DNA from: Flavobacterium sp.
GTDB taxonomy: Bacteria; Bacteroidota; Bacteroidia; Flavobacteriales; Flavobacteriaceae
Reading direction: 5' to 3'
Length of the DNA: 40,625 nt
Assembly (NCBI GenBank): GCA_016714905.1
Contig: JADKBW010000023.1
Coordinates: 1-40,625 of the forward strand
Shown here: in pieces, positions 16,007 to 26,369 of the stretch
How positions within the stretch are numbered: position 1 is the first letter of the stretch
Layout of the letters: every line of letters starts with the position of its first letter
Notes under the pieces: model-generated
The model's input: only the letters and a program-made list of their open reading frames with translations
What the model was told of the DNA's origin: nothing
The model's database searches: none
Position numbers and translations under genes: made by a program

Positions 16007-17803
16007 ATGGAATCTATCAGAAACATTGCAATTATTGCACACGTCGATCACGGAAAAACTACTTTAGTTGATAAAATTATGTATCACTGTCAACTATTTC
16101 GCGACAACGAAAATACCGGTGACCTAATCCTAGACAACAACGACCTCGAACGTGAAAGAGGAATTACAATTACATCAAAAAATGTTTCTGTAGTTTATAA
16201 AGGAACAAAAATCAATATTATCGATACGCCTGGTCACGCGGATTTCGGAGGTGAAGTTGAACGTGTACTGAACATGGCAGACGGTGTTTGTCTTTTGGTA
16301 GACGCTTTCGAAGGACCAATGCCACAAACGCGTTTCGTGTTGCAAAAAGCACTCGACCTAGGTTTGAAACCTTGCGTCGTAATCAATAAAGTAGACAAAG
16401 AAAACTGTACACCGGAAGAAGTACACGAAAAAGTATTCGACCTGATGTTCGAACTAGGAGCCGAAGAATGGCAACTTGATTTTCCAACAGTTTACGGTTC
16501 AGCAAAAAATAACTGGATGTCAGATGATTTTAGAAATGAAACCACCAGTATAGAACCATTACTAGATATGGTGATCAAAAATGTTCCAGCGCCAAAAGTG
16601 TCTACAGGAACACCACAAATGTTGATTACCTCTTTAGACTTTTCTGCTTTTACAGGTCGTATTGCTATTGGTCGTCTTGAAAGAGGTGTTTTAAAAGAAG
16701 GTATGCCAATTTCATTAGTAAAAAGAGATGGTACCATAATGAAATCAAGAATTAAAGAATTACACACTTTTGAAGGACTTGGTCGTAAGAAAGTTCTAGA
16801 AGTAATTGCTGGTGATATTTGTGCCATTGTTGGAGTGGAAGGATTTGAAATTGGTGATACCATCGCAGATTTTGAAAATCCGGAAGCATTGCAAACCATT
16901 GCGATAGATGAGCCAACAATGAGTATGTTGTTTACTATTAATGACTCTCCATTTTTTGGTAAAGAAGGAAAATTTGTTACTTCGCGACATATTAGAGACC
17001 GTTTGACAAAAGAACTTGAGAAAAACTTAGCTATGAAATTGGGTGAAACTGATTCTGCTGATAAGTTTATGGTATTCGGTCGTGGTGTTTTGCACTTGTC
17101 TGTACTTATCGAAACGATGCGTAGAGAAGGTTACGAACTTCAAATTGGTCAACCTCAAGTTATTATCAAAGAAATTGATGGTAAAAAATGTGAACCTATC
17201 GAAGAATTAACTATCGATTTACCTGAAAGTCTTTCTGGTAGAGCGGTAGAATTTGTTACACTTCGCAAAGGTGAAATGCTTTCTATGGAAACTAAAGGTG
17301 AACGTATGATTGTAAAATTTAATATACCTTCACGTGGAATTATTGGATTGCGTAATCAATTGTTAACTGCAACTGCTGGTGAAGCAATTATGGCACATCG
17401 TTTTTTAGGATATGAGCCTTACAAAGGTGAAATTTCTGGACGTAACAAAGGTTCATTGATCTCTATGGAAAAAGGAAAAGCTATTCCTTATTCTATTGAT
17501 AAATTACAAGATCGTGGTAAATTCTTTGTTGAGCCAAATGCAGAAATCTATGAAGGTCAAGTAATTGGAGAAAACTCTCGTGGTGATGATATGTGTGTCA
17601 ACGTGACTAAAGAGAAAAAACAATCCAACGTTCGTTCGTCTGGAAATGACGAAAAAGCCAGAATTATTCCACCAATTATTTTCTCACTTGAAGAAGCGTT
17701 AGAGTACATTCAAAAAGACGAATATGTTGAGGTAACACCAAAATCAATTCGTTTGAGAAAAATTTATTTGACAGAAAACGATAGAAAACGATTCAAAGTC
17801 TAA
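16007..17803 (+). CDS. typA: Translational GTPase TypA/BipA
   Basis: 598 residues, normal length. G1 AHVDHGKT (11-18), the switch I RGITI, G3 DTPGHADFGGE (73-83) and G4 NKVD (127-130) are intact. They are followed by an EF-Tu-like domain 2, EF-G-like domains III and V and the BipA-specific C-terminal domain (SSGNDEKARIIPP, ending in ENDRKRFKV). BipA binds the ribosome in the factor site and supports assembly of the large subunit and growth at low temperature or stress. It is monocistronic here, between its own promoter box and a hairpin terminator. Confidence 0.96.
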   Translation: MESIRNIAIIAHVDHGKTTLVDKIMYHCQLFRDNENTGDLILDNNDLERERGITITSKNVSVVYKGTKINIIDTPGHADFGGEVERVLNMADGVCLLVDAFEGPMPQTRFVLQKALDLGLKPCVVINKVDKENCTPEEVHEKVFDLMFELGAEEWQLDFPTVYGSAKNNWMSDDFRNETTSIEPLLDMVIKNVPAPKVSTGTPQMLITSLDFSAFTGRIAIGRLERGVLKEGMPISLVKRDGTIMKSRIKELHTFEGLGRKKVLEVIAGDICAIVGVEGFEIGDTIADFENPEALQTIAIDEPTMSMLFTINDSPFFGKEGKFVTSRHIRDRLTKELEKNLAMKLGETDSADKFMVFGRGVLHLSVLIETMRREGYELQIGQPQVIIKEIDGKKCEPIEELTIDLPESLSGRAVEFVTLRKGEMLSMETKGERMIVKFNIPSRGIIGLRNQLLTATAGEAIMAHRFLGYEPYKGEISGRNKGSLISMEKGKAIPYSIDKLQDRGKFFVEPNAEIYEGQVIGENSRGDDMCVNVTKEKKQSNVRSSGNDEKARIIPPIIFSLEEALEYIQKDEYVEVTPKSIRLRKIYLTENDRKRFKV

Positions 17804-17824
17804 TCTTGAATTTTAATTATAAAG

Positions 17825-17856
17825 AAACCCATTCGTCAATGAATGGGTTTTTTATT
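17825..17856 (+). terminator. Rho-independent terminator after typA
   Basis: AAACCCATTC (17825-17834) pairs with GAATGGGTTT (17841-17850) around a 6-nt loop, followed by T-rich sequence. Confidence 0.85.
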
Positions 17857-17858
17857 TT

Positions 17859-17965
17859 GCTTCGCCAGTTCGCTTTGCTCGCGTGGAGCTGATTCCAGCT
17901 GTTCGCTATATCTTTTGCGGCGAACAACGCCACAAAAGGATGCCGCTGCCATCTGGGCTAGGGCA
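17859..17965 (+). repeat. Intergenic repeat, copy A (about 107 bp)
   Basis: Nearly identical to the copy at 34793-34897. It shares CGCCAGTTCGC at the left, CCAGCTGTTC, the core CTATATCTTTTGCGGCG, GCCACAAAAGGATGCCG and CCATCTGGGCTAGGGCA. The core folds as CTTTTG-c-GGCG (17912-17922) against CGCC-a-CAAAAG (17928-17938) with a 5-nt loop. It begins right after the typA terminator and ends 5 bp before the stop codon of the minus-strand esterase. From memory, elements with CTTTTnnn...AAAAGGATGCCGCTGC are abundant between Flavobacterium genes. Function is unknown; it may serve in transcript 3' ends. Confidence 0.8.
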
Positions 17966-17970
17966 GTCGA

Positions 17971-18884
17971 TTAAAAACGAAGCAAAAACTCCAACGGAAT
18001 CAAAAATCGCTCTCGCCAAGATTGCTCTGAATGGTCTTTTCCTGCAAAGAATTGTGTTTTCCAATTTTTGGTCGAAAATCCTTTTGCTTTCATCACAACA
18101 TCAACTTTTTCTTGCCAACGACGATACAAACTATCCAACGTTTTGTCTCCATAATCAAAGTAGATTTTATGATTTTTTGGATTTGGTAGATTTTTTTTCA
18201 AATAAGAAATAATGGCATCTGGAATGGGATTGTGTTGTTTTGGTAAATACCAGTCCAATGTGTCGACAAACAAGCAGCGCCACCAAAAACACTTGGGTAT
18301 TCACAAATGGCATACAAGGAAATTAAGCCTCCCATACTTGAACCCGAAATAAAAGTGTGTTTTTGATCAGTGTAAGTAGCGTAGGTCCTGTCAATATAAG
18401 GTTTTAATTCTTCGACAATAAACCTCAAATAATTATCGGAAATTGGGTTAAACTCTGTGTCAATCTTACCTCTTTTAATCAATATGTCCGAAATGAATTT
18501 CTTTTGTTCAAGTGAAAATGTCGCATATACATTTTGCGGAAAATACTCTGGATGTCTTTTCTTATCATTGTTCCAAATACCAATAATAATACATTTTTGA
18601 ATCTTATTTTCTGAAATTAATTGTCCAGCGATGCTATCCACCTGCCAAGCTTGCTTATTCCATGTTGATGCTGGATCGAACAGCATTTGTCCGTCGTGCA
18701 TATACAAAACAGCATATTTGTCTGAAGTAGAATATCCTTCCGGCAACCAAACATCTACATGTCTCGCATCAACAAATTGCGACTTAAATTTTTCGAGGCG
18801 TTCCACTTTTCCAGTCGTGACTTTGATCGATTGGGCTTGAGTGAATAGGGTGATCATAACAAAAAGGAATGCCGTTTTTATCAT
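17971..18884 (-). pseudogene. Secreted esterase of the enterochelin-esterase/EstD family, frameshifted
   Basis: A signal peptide (MIKTAFLFVMITLFTQAQ) precedes an alpha/beta-hydrolase of the putative-esterase family (PF00756). Seen are VDVWLPEGY, VLYMHDGQMLFD, GIWNN and the nucleophile elbow GSSMGG with S183. The first frame continues to 18198 but loses homology near 18235; the second (from 18273 down to 17971) carries the rest, with KNHKIYFDYGDKTLD and the likely catalytic His in GKDHSEQSW. One extra T on the plus strand near 18229-18232 would fuse them to about 304 residues. The gene starts 7 nt after the adhesin stop, so it belongs to the surface operon. The substrate is unknown; relatives cleave esters of siderophores, acetylated sugars or feruloyl groups. 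Confidence 0.8.
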
Positions 18885-18891
18885 GCTTCAA

Positions 18892-21800
18892 TTATCTAAA
18901 CAAAGTAAAATGACCTTTATAAACACGCTGATCTTCCAGCGTAATCACATACCAGTAATCATCAGAAGGTAGAGGTCTGCCATTTAATGTTCCGTCCCAA
19001 CCTTCGCCGTCTCCAAATTGTTGGTGGATAAATTTCCCATGACGGTCAAAGATGAGAATTTCCGCATTTTTGTTGAAGTTGGCACTACTTCCCACAAGGT
19101 TCCAAGTGTCGTTGACACCATCGCCGTCAGGTGTAAAAAACTTTGGAATTCCCAAAACATAGATTTCGATTGGACCAACCAATCCGCAGCCGTTGCTATC
19201 TTTTACATACACTTGATGTATTCCGTACGGAACATTGTAAAATATATTTGAATATTGAAAATCACTAAGATCGTCAATTGAATACACCAAGTCGCCGTTG
19301 CCGGTAGCAATGATTTCGACCGTATTCGAGTCCGTTAAGTCACTAATCTTGATATCTTGAATTTGAGCAATTTCAGAAGCAGTGACATCAACAATTCTGG
19401 TTTTTAAACAACCTTTAGAAGTTATTACGTCAACGGTGTAGACTCCTTCAATATTAATTTCTAATTCATAATCTGTACCTCCTACGATTGGATTTCCATC
19501 AAGATACCATTGATAAGTATAATTCGAAATTGAACTTCCATCCACAATATCAGCATCGATTGTAATTGAAAATCCAGGGTTGTCAGAACAAATCAAATCA
19601 CTTCCCAGTAAATTAATCTTTGGCATCGGATTGACAACAAACGGAATTTGAATACTGGCAGGACAAGTCCCATTCAGTGGATTTTGTACCACGGCTGTGA
19701 TGTTTTGAGAAATTGTTGGAAACGGATTTGGCAGTGGGCTCTCAATAGGTTGTCCAGCCTGGTCGTAGTAATAGACATCAAGTTGTGCGCTTTGTCCATT
19801 CAAAATTTGTGATTCTATTGCTGCGGTATCAAATCCATACATTCCGTCTTGCAGAATTGGATCATCTTCGTCATCACAAACTGTGAATAAAGAGGTGTCC
19901 ACCGGAAAAGCCTGCGGCAAATCGTCTACAATAAATTGCAACGTTTCTTCTTCATAACACGGTCCATTAGGGTCGAATGTGATGGAATTCGTTGCTCTAA
20001 CGGTAATAGTCTTACTGCCGTTTACTGTAAATGGATTGGGAAGTGGACTTGGAAGTGGCGTTCCGCTTTGATCAAAATAACTGATGGTGACGTTGGTTTG
20101 TCCGTTTAAAGTAATGGCTTCAATTTGAGAGGTGTCAAAAGCAAAGATGCCATCATGATTGTCATCACACTTGCGAATAATATTAGTATCGTTGTAAGGA
20201 TGTGCGATTGGTAATGATTCTACTATTAAAGTTACATAGGGACCGATGCCATAACAGGCATTATCAAGCGTACTTTCCACTCGAACCCAAATCTGTTGCT
20301 GCGTTGGATAATCGCGATTTCTGAAATTGTAAATACTCTCAGCCGCTGTAATATTCTGCGAAGTTTCTAACGAATTCCCATCAGTATCAACTTCTGCAGA
20401 AGCATCTTGAAAGTTTTTGTAATATTTCACGCTGTATACGGAAGTGCTTGGCAGCAAGGCAATAATATCAGCTGTTGCGCTACTGAAATTAAAAGTGGCA
20501 ATTCCATCCCGATTGTTATTATTGCTATTGTTGTTTCCGTCAACATCGAGGAAATCATCACACTTATGAAATTGACGGTTATAAGTACTAATTATTTGTG
20601 TGTTGGATACGACCACATTCAATTCAGCGATACTAAAACAACCGTGAATTTGGTCTACTACTCGAACCCAAATTGTCGTAGAATTGGTGAAATAACTCAG
20701 AGGGTTATCAATGAAGTTAGGTGTGCTTTCGTTTCCAAGTTTTGCAGACGCAAATGTTTTATAGTAAGTAAATACGCGGTCCGTAATTGTAGCAAGATCA
20801 CTTTCTTTTTGCCTTAAATTGACGGTCGTAAATCCGTTATTGTCATTGTCACATTGCACCAATGTTGTTGGCGAATTTAAAATAGGAACATTATATAACT
20901 CTAAAATTACTTCATTAGAAATGACCTCACAGATATTTCCGTTTTTTCTCAGAATGACCCGATATCTATTTCCATTAAATGAAAAAGGGATCGCAGTGAG
21001 CTGTAGTGTAGTTGTGTTGCTTTGCGAATAATTGGCATCATCTACAATAGACACCCAATTACCGCCAATAAATACTTGCCATTGATAGAAATCGACAGGC
21101 GATGTCGTAATCGTAATCGAGGAGTTTTGAAAGGCACAGAACGGAGCAACAGTTGGCTGCGTTAAAATAGAAATAGGAGCGCTACTGATGTAATTTGAGT
21201 TCGGTAACGTATAACCGCTGCCGCTGGTTACAACGCCATTGACATTAACAGTAATCGGATTATTGCCAAGCATTCCGTCGCCGTCGGAATCGATAAATCC
21301 CGCTTCGATGACATCATTACAACCATCACCATCACTTTCTAATGCAATATAATTTTCGATATCATCGCTATTGGAATCTCTTACTACGTAATTTAGAATT
21401 CCTGAATTGGCGGAAGTTTCTATTGCATTAAAAACACCATTGGCACCAAAGTTAGCAGGAATCCCATCAATTCTTCCGTCACCATTGCTGTCCGTTGCAG
21501 GACTTCCTGCTTCAATGATATCAAAAATTCCATCGTTATCGCTATCTAAGTCCAAATTATTGGGCACTCCGTCGCCATCGGTATCTGCCGGCAGGAGTCC
21601 ATTGCCAAAAGCATCGTCTAAGCCATCAATATTTGCATCAATATTTGACGGGACAATTGGACTTGTACCGAGCGCTTCCATTTGGTCTAAGATTCCGTCG
21701 TTATCGCTATCCAAATCTAAGGCATCCTGAACACCATCTCCATCGGTATCTTTCGCGACACAGGTTGTGACCAATCTAAAAGTCGCATTATTGCTTTCTG

Positions 21801-24036
21801 CATCCGAAAGGTTCGTATGTTTTAGTGTAATACTGTTAGTAGCAGCTGACTTAAATCTAAATGTACCAGTTCCGGCTGCTAAAGGTGTTGCACTATTTAC
21901 GCGAAAGCGAATTTCGTACGAGGAATAAACGGTTACGTTGCTTTCGTATATATCGTCATAATTCGTGTCGATGAGGAGTTGATTATCTGGATTTTGAACC
22001 GTAATAGTTTTGTTTATATCGGATGTAACCACAAAGTCTGCATTGAAATTAATCAAGTTTGCTGTTAAGGCAGTGCCAACATATTCTAGAGATATGTTTG
22101 TTGGAGTGGCAAATGTTTTTTCAAAAGTCACTGCATTATTTTTTCCAACTGGCGTTTTTGTTATGAAGTTACCATTGGCATTGCCCAAGAAAGGAACTGG
22201 GTCTGGTGTATTAGCCCCCGAAGTGTTTATGGTGATGGTAGTACTATCGGTCAAATCAATTCCTACATCACCAATCGATTCGTCGCAATTGGGTATTCCA
22301 TCGTTATCAAAATCGATATCGATATTATCGTTCGCGAGGTCGCCGTCTGAATCAAGTGGACAAGAACTTATGGGAATTTCATCAGAAGATATTTCATTAG
22401 TGCCACAATTTCCGATGGCCGCTTTTACATAATAGTAACCCGGTTGCAGTGGATTGTAAAAGTTTTGATTGGCTCCAGCAATGGCAACACCATTAAAATA
22501 CCACTGAAAAGTGTCAAATGAACTAAGCGAGTTAACACCAAGTTCCGCATTTGGAATGCAATTCTCTTGAGTAACATTGACTAAGCTAAAAGTAATTTCA
22601 GGTTTAAATATAAATCCAGAGTAAAAACCACCAAAAGTCGCTGCACCATCGGTTCCGTAAGCCGCCAAATACAACTCCTCCGTAGAGTAGACGCCGATAT
22701 TTCCTGTTAATCCAATAATAACATAAGTGTCATAATTACCCAAAGATGTGGCTACAGTTGTTGGTCCGGCGACAGTGACACCCGGAATTGAAGAAAGCGC
22801 TGCCAATGTATTATTAACACCATTAATTTGAAAGTTTAATGATGCTCCCGCCTTTGTAATTAATGTAATTTTTGAAATAGAATAAACTCTTGTTCCAATT
22901 TGATTGATGAGCGGGATATTGTCAATCAATTTTGGTGTTTCACAACTTAACGGCGGAACAAAAAACAATTCTTGATTGGCAAAATCGGTTCGGCTGTCAT
23001 CACCGATGGTTTGATAGGCAAATACATTTTTGGAGGATTGAACGTATAGATTTCCTTGAGCGTTGAAATTGCTTCCATTTAAATCAAGGTATTCTCCTGA
23101 GTTTATGACAAAATCGGGTGCCCCAGTATTTCCGTTAAGTCGAATTTCTGTACCGTCAAAATGTGCCACTAAAAGAACTCTTTCAACAACATCTTGACCG
23201 GTACTTTTAATGAAAATATAATCTTTTCCAGTGCGCTCAACGGAAACAATTTGATCAAAACCCAAATCTAAATTGTTATCAGCGTTGGTTCCTGCAAACG
23301 AACCACAATTTACTGCAATGGGTTTATCGGAAGTTACTAACGAACCAATCAGCCCGTCTCTATTCGCCGTAAGTTGCTCAGGTGCGAGTGGGTCTAATGG
23401 GCCTTCTACCGCCATGACAAAACTTTCACCACTATTCAAAATAATAGACGACGGCGTATTTCCTGCGGCAGCATTATTAATGAGTACTACGCCTGTTTTG
23501 ATATCATCAAATTGCACTACGGTGTTATTCTCTGTTGCAAGTACAGAAACGAAAGTATAATGTCGCTGACCGAAAGAAAGATTAGGATTTGTGTTTTGTA
23601 ATGAACCTATTCTGAATTTCGTGCCTAAACAGGCAAGTCCTTTAGATATAACTGCACCGGATTGATTTCCATTACCTGCAATAAGTCGAACCGAAACATA
23701 AACCAAATCATCCGCATCAATGATATATCCTTTAGTGGTTTGAATGGTATTGACGTCGCTTTTTTGAACCATTAATTGGGTACTCACCCCAAACCCAGCG
23801 TTGAAAACATAAGGATTTGTTTTTGAAACGGTTGCATTGATGGTTGTACCTCCAAGTTGTATAATTCTAAAATTGACCGGAGTGGCAGATGGCGTTGAAA
23901 TATAAAGGTATTGCTCTTGTGCACTTCCTGAAACGTCATTGGTTCCTGACAAAGGCGGGATGTAGTGTATTTTGCTAAACTGAGCAAAACATCCAATAGA
24001 AAACAGTAGAAAAAATAGTAGGTTTATCTTTTTCAT
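18892..24036 (-). CDS. Giant T9SS-exported adhesin: IgGFc-binding, TSP3 repeats, type B sorting domain
   Basis: 1714 residues. Signal peptide 1-19 (ending CFAQ). Residues about 20-480 resemble the IgGFc-binding N-terminal domain (HYIPPL, ISTPSATPVNF, SDKPIAVNCGSFAG). Acidic calcium-binding thrombospondin-type-3 stretches (DSDNDGI, DTDGDGV) occur at about 560-590, 762-790, 817-860 and 900-925. An Ig-like segment follows, and then about four copies of a module opening with a Cys-Asp motif (QCDNDNNGF, KCDD, KCDDNHDGIFAF, VCDDEDD) between 1060 and 1470. Residues about 1632-1714 form the gliding-associated type B sorting domain (FFTPDGDGVNDTW, IFDRHGK, GWDGTLNGRPLPSDDYWY, final GHFTLFR). The protein should be exported by the type IX system and anchored or released at the surface. 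The acidic repeats imply calcium-stiffened stalks. Ligand unknown. It is the middle gene of a three-gene operon. Confidence 0.92.
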   Translation of the reverse strand: MKKINLLFFLLFSIGCFAQFSKIHYIPPLSGTNDVSGSAQEQYLYISTPSATPVNFRIIQLGGTTINATVSKTNPYVFNAGFGVSTQLMVQKSDVNTIQTTKGYIIDADDLVYVSVRLIAGNGNQSGAVISKGLACLGTKFRIGSLQNTNPNLSFGQRHYTFVSVLATENNTVVQFDDIKTGVVLINNAAAGNTPSSIILNSGESFVMAVEGPLDPLAPEQLTANRDGLIGSLVTSDKPIAVNCGSFAGTNADNNLDLGFDQIVSVERTGKDYIFIKSTGQDVVERVLLVAHFDGTEIRLNGNTGAPDFVINSGEYLDLNGSNFNAQGNLYVQSSKNVFAYQTIGDDSRTDFANQELFFVPPLSCETPKLIDNIPLINQIGTRVYSISKITLITKAGASLNFQINGVNNTLAALSSIPGVTVAGPTTVATSLGNYDTYVIIGLTGNIGVYSTEELYLAAYGTDGAATFGGFYSGFIFKPEITFSLVNVTQENCIPNAELGVNSLSSFDTFQWYFNGVAIAGANQNFYNPLQPGYYYVKAAIGNCGTNEISSDEIPISSCPLDSDGDLANDNIDIDFDNDGIPNCDESIGDVGIDLTDSTTITINTSGANTPDPVPFLGNANGNFITKTPVGKNNAVTFEKTFATPTNISLEYVGTALTANLINFNADFVVTSDINKTITVQNPDNQLLIDTNYDDIYESNVTVYSSYEIRFRVNSATPLAAGTGTFRFKSAATNSITLKHTNLSDAESNNATFRLVTTCVAKDTDGDGVQDALDLDSDNDGILDQMEALGTSPIVPSNIDANIDGLDDAFGNGLLPADTDGDGVPNNLDLDSDNDGIFDIIEAGSPATDSNGDGRIDGIPANFGANGVFNAIETSANSGILNYVVRDSNSDDIENYIALESDGDGCNDVIEAGFIDSDGDGMLGNNPITVNVNGVVTSGSGYTLPNSNYISSAPISILTQPTVAPFCAFQNSSITITTSPVDFYQWQVFIGGNWVSIVDDANYSQSNTTTLQLTAIPFSFNGNRYRVILRKNGNICEVISNEVILELYNVPILNSPTTLVQCDNDNNGFTTVNLRQKESDLATITDRVFTYYKTFASAKLGNESTPNFIDNPLSYFTNSTTIWVRVVDQIHGCFSIAELNVVVSNTQIISTYNRQFHKCDDFLDVDGNNNSNNNNRDGIATFNFSSATADIIALLPSTSVYSVKYYKNFQDASAEVDTDGNSLETSQNITAAESIYNFRNRDYPTQQQIWVRVESTLDNACYGIGPYVTLIVESLPIAHPYNDTNIIRKCDDNHDGIFAFDTSQIEAITLNGQTNVTISYFDQSGTPLPSPLPNPFTVNGSKTITVRATNSITFDPNGPCYEEETLQFIVDDLPQAFPVDTSLFTVCDDEDDPILQDGMYGFDTAAIESQILNGQSAQLDVYYYDQAGQPIESPLPNPFPTISQNITAVVQNPLNGTCPASIQIPFVVNPMPKINLLGSDLICSDNPGFSITIDADIVDGSSISNYTYQWYLDGNPIVGGTDYELEINIEGVYTVDVITSKGCLKTRIVDVTASEIAQIQDIKISDLTDSNTVEIIATGNGDLVYSIDDLSDFQYSNIFYNVPYGIHQVYVKDSNGCGLVGPIEIYVLGIPKFFTPDGDGVNDTWNLVGSSANFNKNAEILIFDRHGKFIHQQFGDGEGWDGTLNGRPLPSDDYWYVITLEDQRVYKGHFTLFR

Positions 24037-24066
24037 TGGATAAAATTAGCAAATAAAATACAAATA

Positions 24067-26361
24067 TTATCGTTTGAGTGAAAAATGCCCTCTTATTGTT
24101 CGCTCGTTATTGAGTTCTAAGACAAACCAATAGTCGTCAGCTGGTAATTTTGTTCCAGTTAAAGTTCCATCCCATCCATTTTGTGGCGCTATTTGCTTCA
24201 ACAATTTTCCAAAACGATCAAAAATTCGAATGGTGGCATTGGGATAAAAATCTAAATTTTCAATTTTCCAAACATCGTTATAGGTATCATCATTTGGTGT
24301 AAAAAAGAGTGGATAATCCAGGATAAAAAAAGTATATGAATCGTCTCCACAATTGAATAAGTCTCTGACATACATTTGATATTCTCCAGGACCAAGGTTG
24401 CTGAAAGTGGGACTACTTTGAAAATTAATTCCATCCAACGAGTATTCCCATGTTCCGAGTCCTTCTACATTCACTGTAACTGTGTTGGCGTCGCCTTGAA
24501 AATCATTAATATCGACCGAAATTATGGTTGGACTACCCGAAGCAATTGCGATGAATTTCTTAGTAGCTTCACATCCGTCGCTATTGGTAACCGTTACCGT
24601 ATATTCTCCGGGCGTTGTTAGGTCGGTTGTAAAGTCGTTATCTCCATTGCTCCAATTATAAGAAAAGAAAGTGGTTGCAATAGCTACCGTTAAGGGAATA
24701 TCATCGCAAAGATAAATTTCTTCATCTTCGAAATTAGGTGGCGAATTACTATTTACGTACAAATCCACGGATCGAATTCCATAACAATCACTTCCGTTGA
24801 TGATTTTGGCGTAAATTCTGGATATATATTGTGTTTCATTGACATACGATCCAGACAAAACATTGGTTTGTAGCAATGCGTCGTTATACGTGGGGTAATA
24901 ATTTACAATTAGTCCAGTCGGGAGTCCAATCAGAACAGAAGCATCAATATCACTCAATTGGAAAGCATAAAATCCGTCGACGTTAGCATCTAAATCACAG
25001 CTTTCAAAGTCTATAACATTTGGAAAAGAATTGTTTGATACTTGTAGCGAAATAGTGACAACAGTCAAACATCCAAAACTATTCGTAAGACTCGCGTAAA
25101 TAGTCTTGGTGTTACTCAAATAGGAACTTGGAGTGGCAATTGCATTATTTGTAATTTGGTTCTGCGCGTCAACAAGGTTTTCGTAATAAGTAATCAAACC
25201 GAAACTTGGATCGTTATTCGTAATGATGCTGTTGAGTGTGGTCAGATTAAATAGCGTAGTACCATCTTGATTCTCATCACATTGTACGATACTCGCTGTT
25301 GATGCCGCGAGTGGCGCATATTCCACCACAATTGAGCCTCTTGATATACAAGTGGTTCCTCCTAAGGTAATTTCTACCGTGTAAGTTCCTGGACTTGACA
25401 CCACCAAGTTTGAATTTGTTTCTGTAGGAATTTCAACACCATCTTTAAACCATTTGTATGTGTTTGTGCCACTTTCGTTCGTTTGAATGTTAAACGTCTC
25501 GTTTGCACAGATTGGATTATTCGTTGCTATGAGTCGATCTGGACCTAAGTTAGTTCCAACATCGAAACTGCCGCCACCTAAAAATATTGCTGAATCGTAA
25601 AGATTATTTCCTTGATCTGCTATTACTAATTTAATATGATATAAAGTTCCAGGAACAACTGTTGCTTGGGCTTTCATTATCGTGGTTTGCCCATTAAAGT
25701 TTGTAGGATGATCACTGCTGTTGAAACCGCCAAAATAAGATTCATTTGCAGCTGGGCAAATAGTACCAGAACCTCTTACGGTATTCACACTCACTGGAAT
25801 TGATGTGTCGGGAATAATTGCGAGGTTTTGATAAGGATTTGTGCCAGCTGCTTCTTTTAGCAAGAATGCAAAACCATCAGTAAAACGGCATTGATTGCTG
25901 GTTGGATTTGATAAATATTGCTCTGATGAAAAAATGTAGTCAAAGCTGATTTTGTTGGTTAATGGTAAAAAATCAAATTCTATAATGGTTGCATTTACAG
26001 TATTGTTTACATCAAGCGCTTGCGCTAAATCAGTATCACCGAGCCAAGAAGTACTACCTTCACTTAAAATACCATTATTCGGACCAACAGCCGAAACTGC
26101 TTTTCCGGTGCTTAGGACAATCCCATCTGCAAAAGGGAAAGCACTACTGCCATTAGTAAAATAACCATAACTTTGTTGTGAACCAAAATTTCCTCCGCTA
26201 ACTGAAAAATTAGTAGCATTAGCACAAGGACTATTTATAAGTATATCTTCTACAAGTTGTTGAGCTGTATAGGTATCATTTACTTGTATGTATTGCGCAT
26301 TACTACTGACAGAAAAGCAGTAGCTAACAGCTATCAAGATGGCACATTTTAGAAATTTCAT
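24067..26361 (-). CDS. Choice-of-anchor L domain protein with T9SS type B sorting domain
   Basis: 764 residues with a signal peptide ending near SNAQ (residue 23). Residues about 30-270 form the choice-of-anchor L domain: SGGNFGSQQSYGYFTNGSS, DGIVLSTG, EFDFLPLTNKISFDYIFSSEQY, DGFAFLL. Ig-like segments follow, with two modules of the Cys-Asp type shared with the neighbouring adhesin (VQCDENQDG, SCDLDANVDGFYAF), a PKD-like segment, and the type B sorting domain (about 684-764: FFTPNDDTYNDVW, IFDRFGK, NGWDGTLTGTKLPADDYWF, GHFSLKR). It is thus another T9SS cargo at the cell surface. The stop lies 30 nt before the adhesin start, so the two are probably made together from the TATCTTTG box just upstream of the ATG. 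Confidence 0.92.
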   Translation of the reverse strand: MKFLKCAILIAVSYCFSVSSNAQYIQVNDTYTAQQLVEDILINSPCANATNFSVSGGNFGSQQSYGYFTNGSSAFPFADGIVLSTGKAVSAVGPNNGILSEGSTSWLGDTDLAQALDVNNTVNATIIEFDFLPLTNKISFDYIFSSEQYLSNPTSNQCRFTDGFAFLLKEAAGTNPYQNLAIIPDTSIPVSVNTVRGSGTICPAANESYFGGFNSSDHPTNFNGQTTIMKAQATVVPGTLYHIKLVIADQGNNLYDSAIFLGGGSFDVGTNLGPDRLIATNNPICANETFNIQTNESGTNTYKWFKDGVEIPTETNSNLVVSSPGTYTVEITLGGTTCISRGSIVVEYAPLAASTASIVQCDENQDGTTLFNLTTLNSIITNNDPSFGLITYYENLVDAQNQITNNAIATPSSYLSNTKTIYASLTNSFGCLTVVTISLQVSNNSFPNVIDFESCDLDANVDGFYAFQLSDIDASVLIGLPTGLIVNYYPTYNDALLQTNVLSGSYVNETQYISRIYAKIINGSDCYGIRSVDLYVNSNSPPNFEDEEIYLCDDIPLTVAIATTFFSYNWSNGDNDFTTDLTTPGEYTVTVTNSDGCEATKKFIAIASGSPTIISVDINDFQGDANTVTVNVEGLGTWEYSLDGINFQSSPTFSNLGPGEYQMYVRDLFNCGDDSYTFFILDYPLFFTPNDDTYNDVWKIENLDFYPNATIRIFDRFGKLLKQIAPQNGWDGTLTGTKLPADDYWFVLELNNERTIRGHFSLKR

Positions 26362-26369
26362 AGCACCGG

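Noticed and set aside
19018..23560. Plus-strand open frames opposite the large adhesin
   Set aside because: They are antisense to Asp/Asn/Ser/Thr-rich repeats, with no promoter boxes or recognisable domains.
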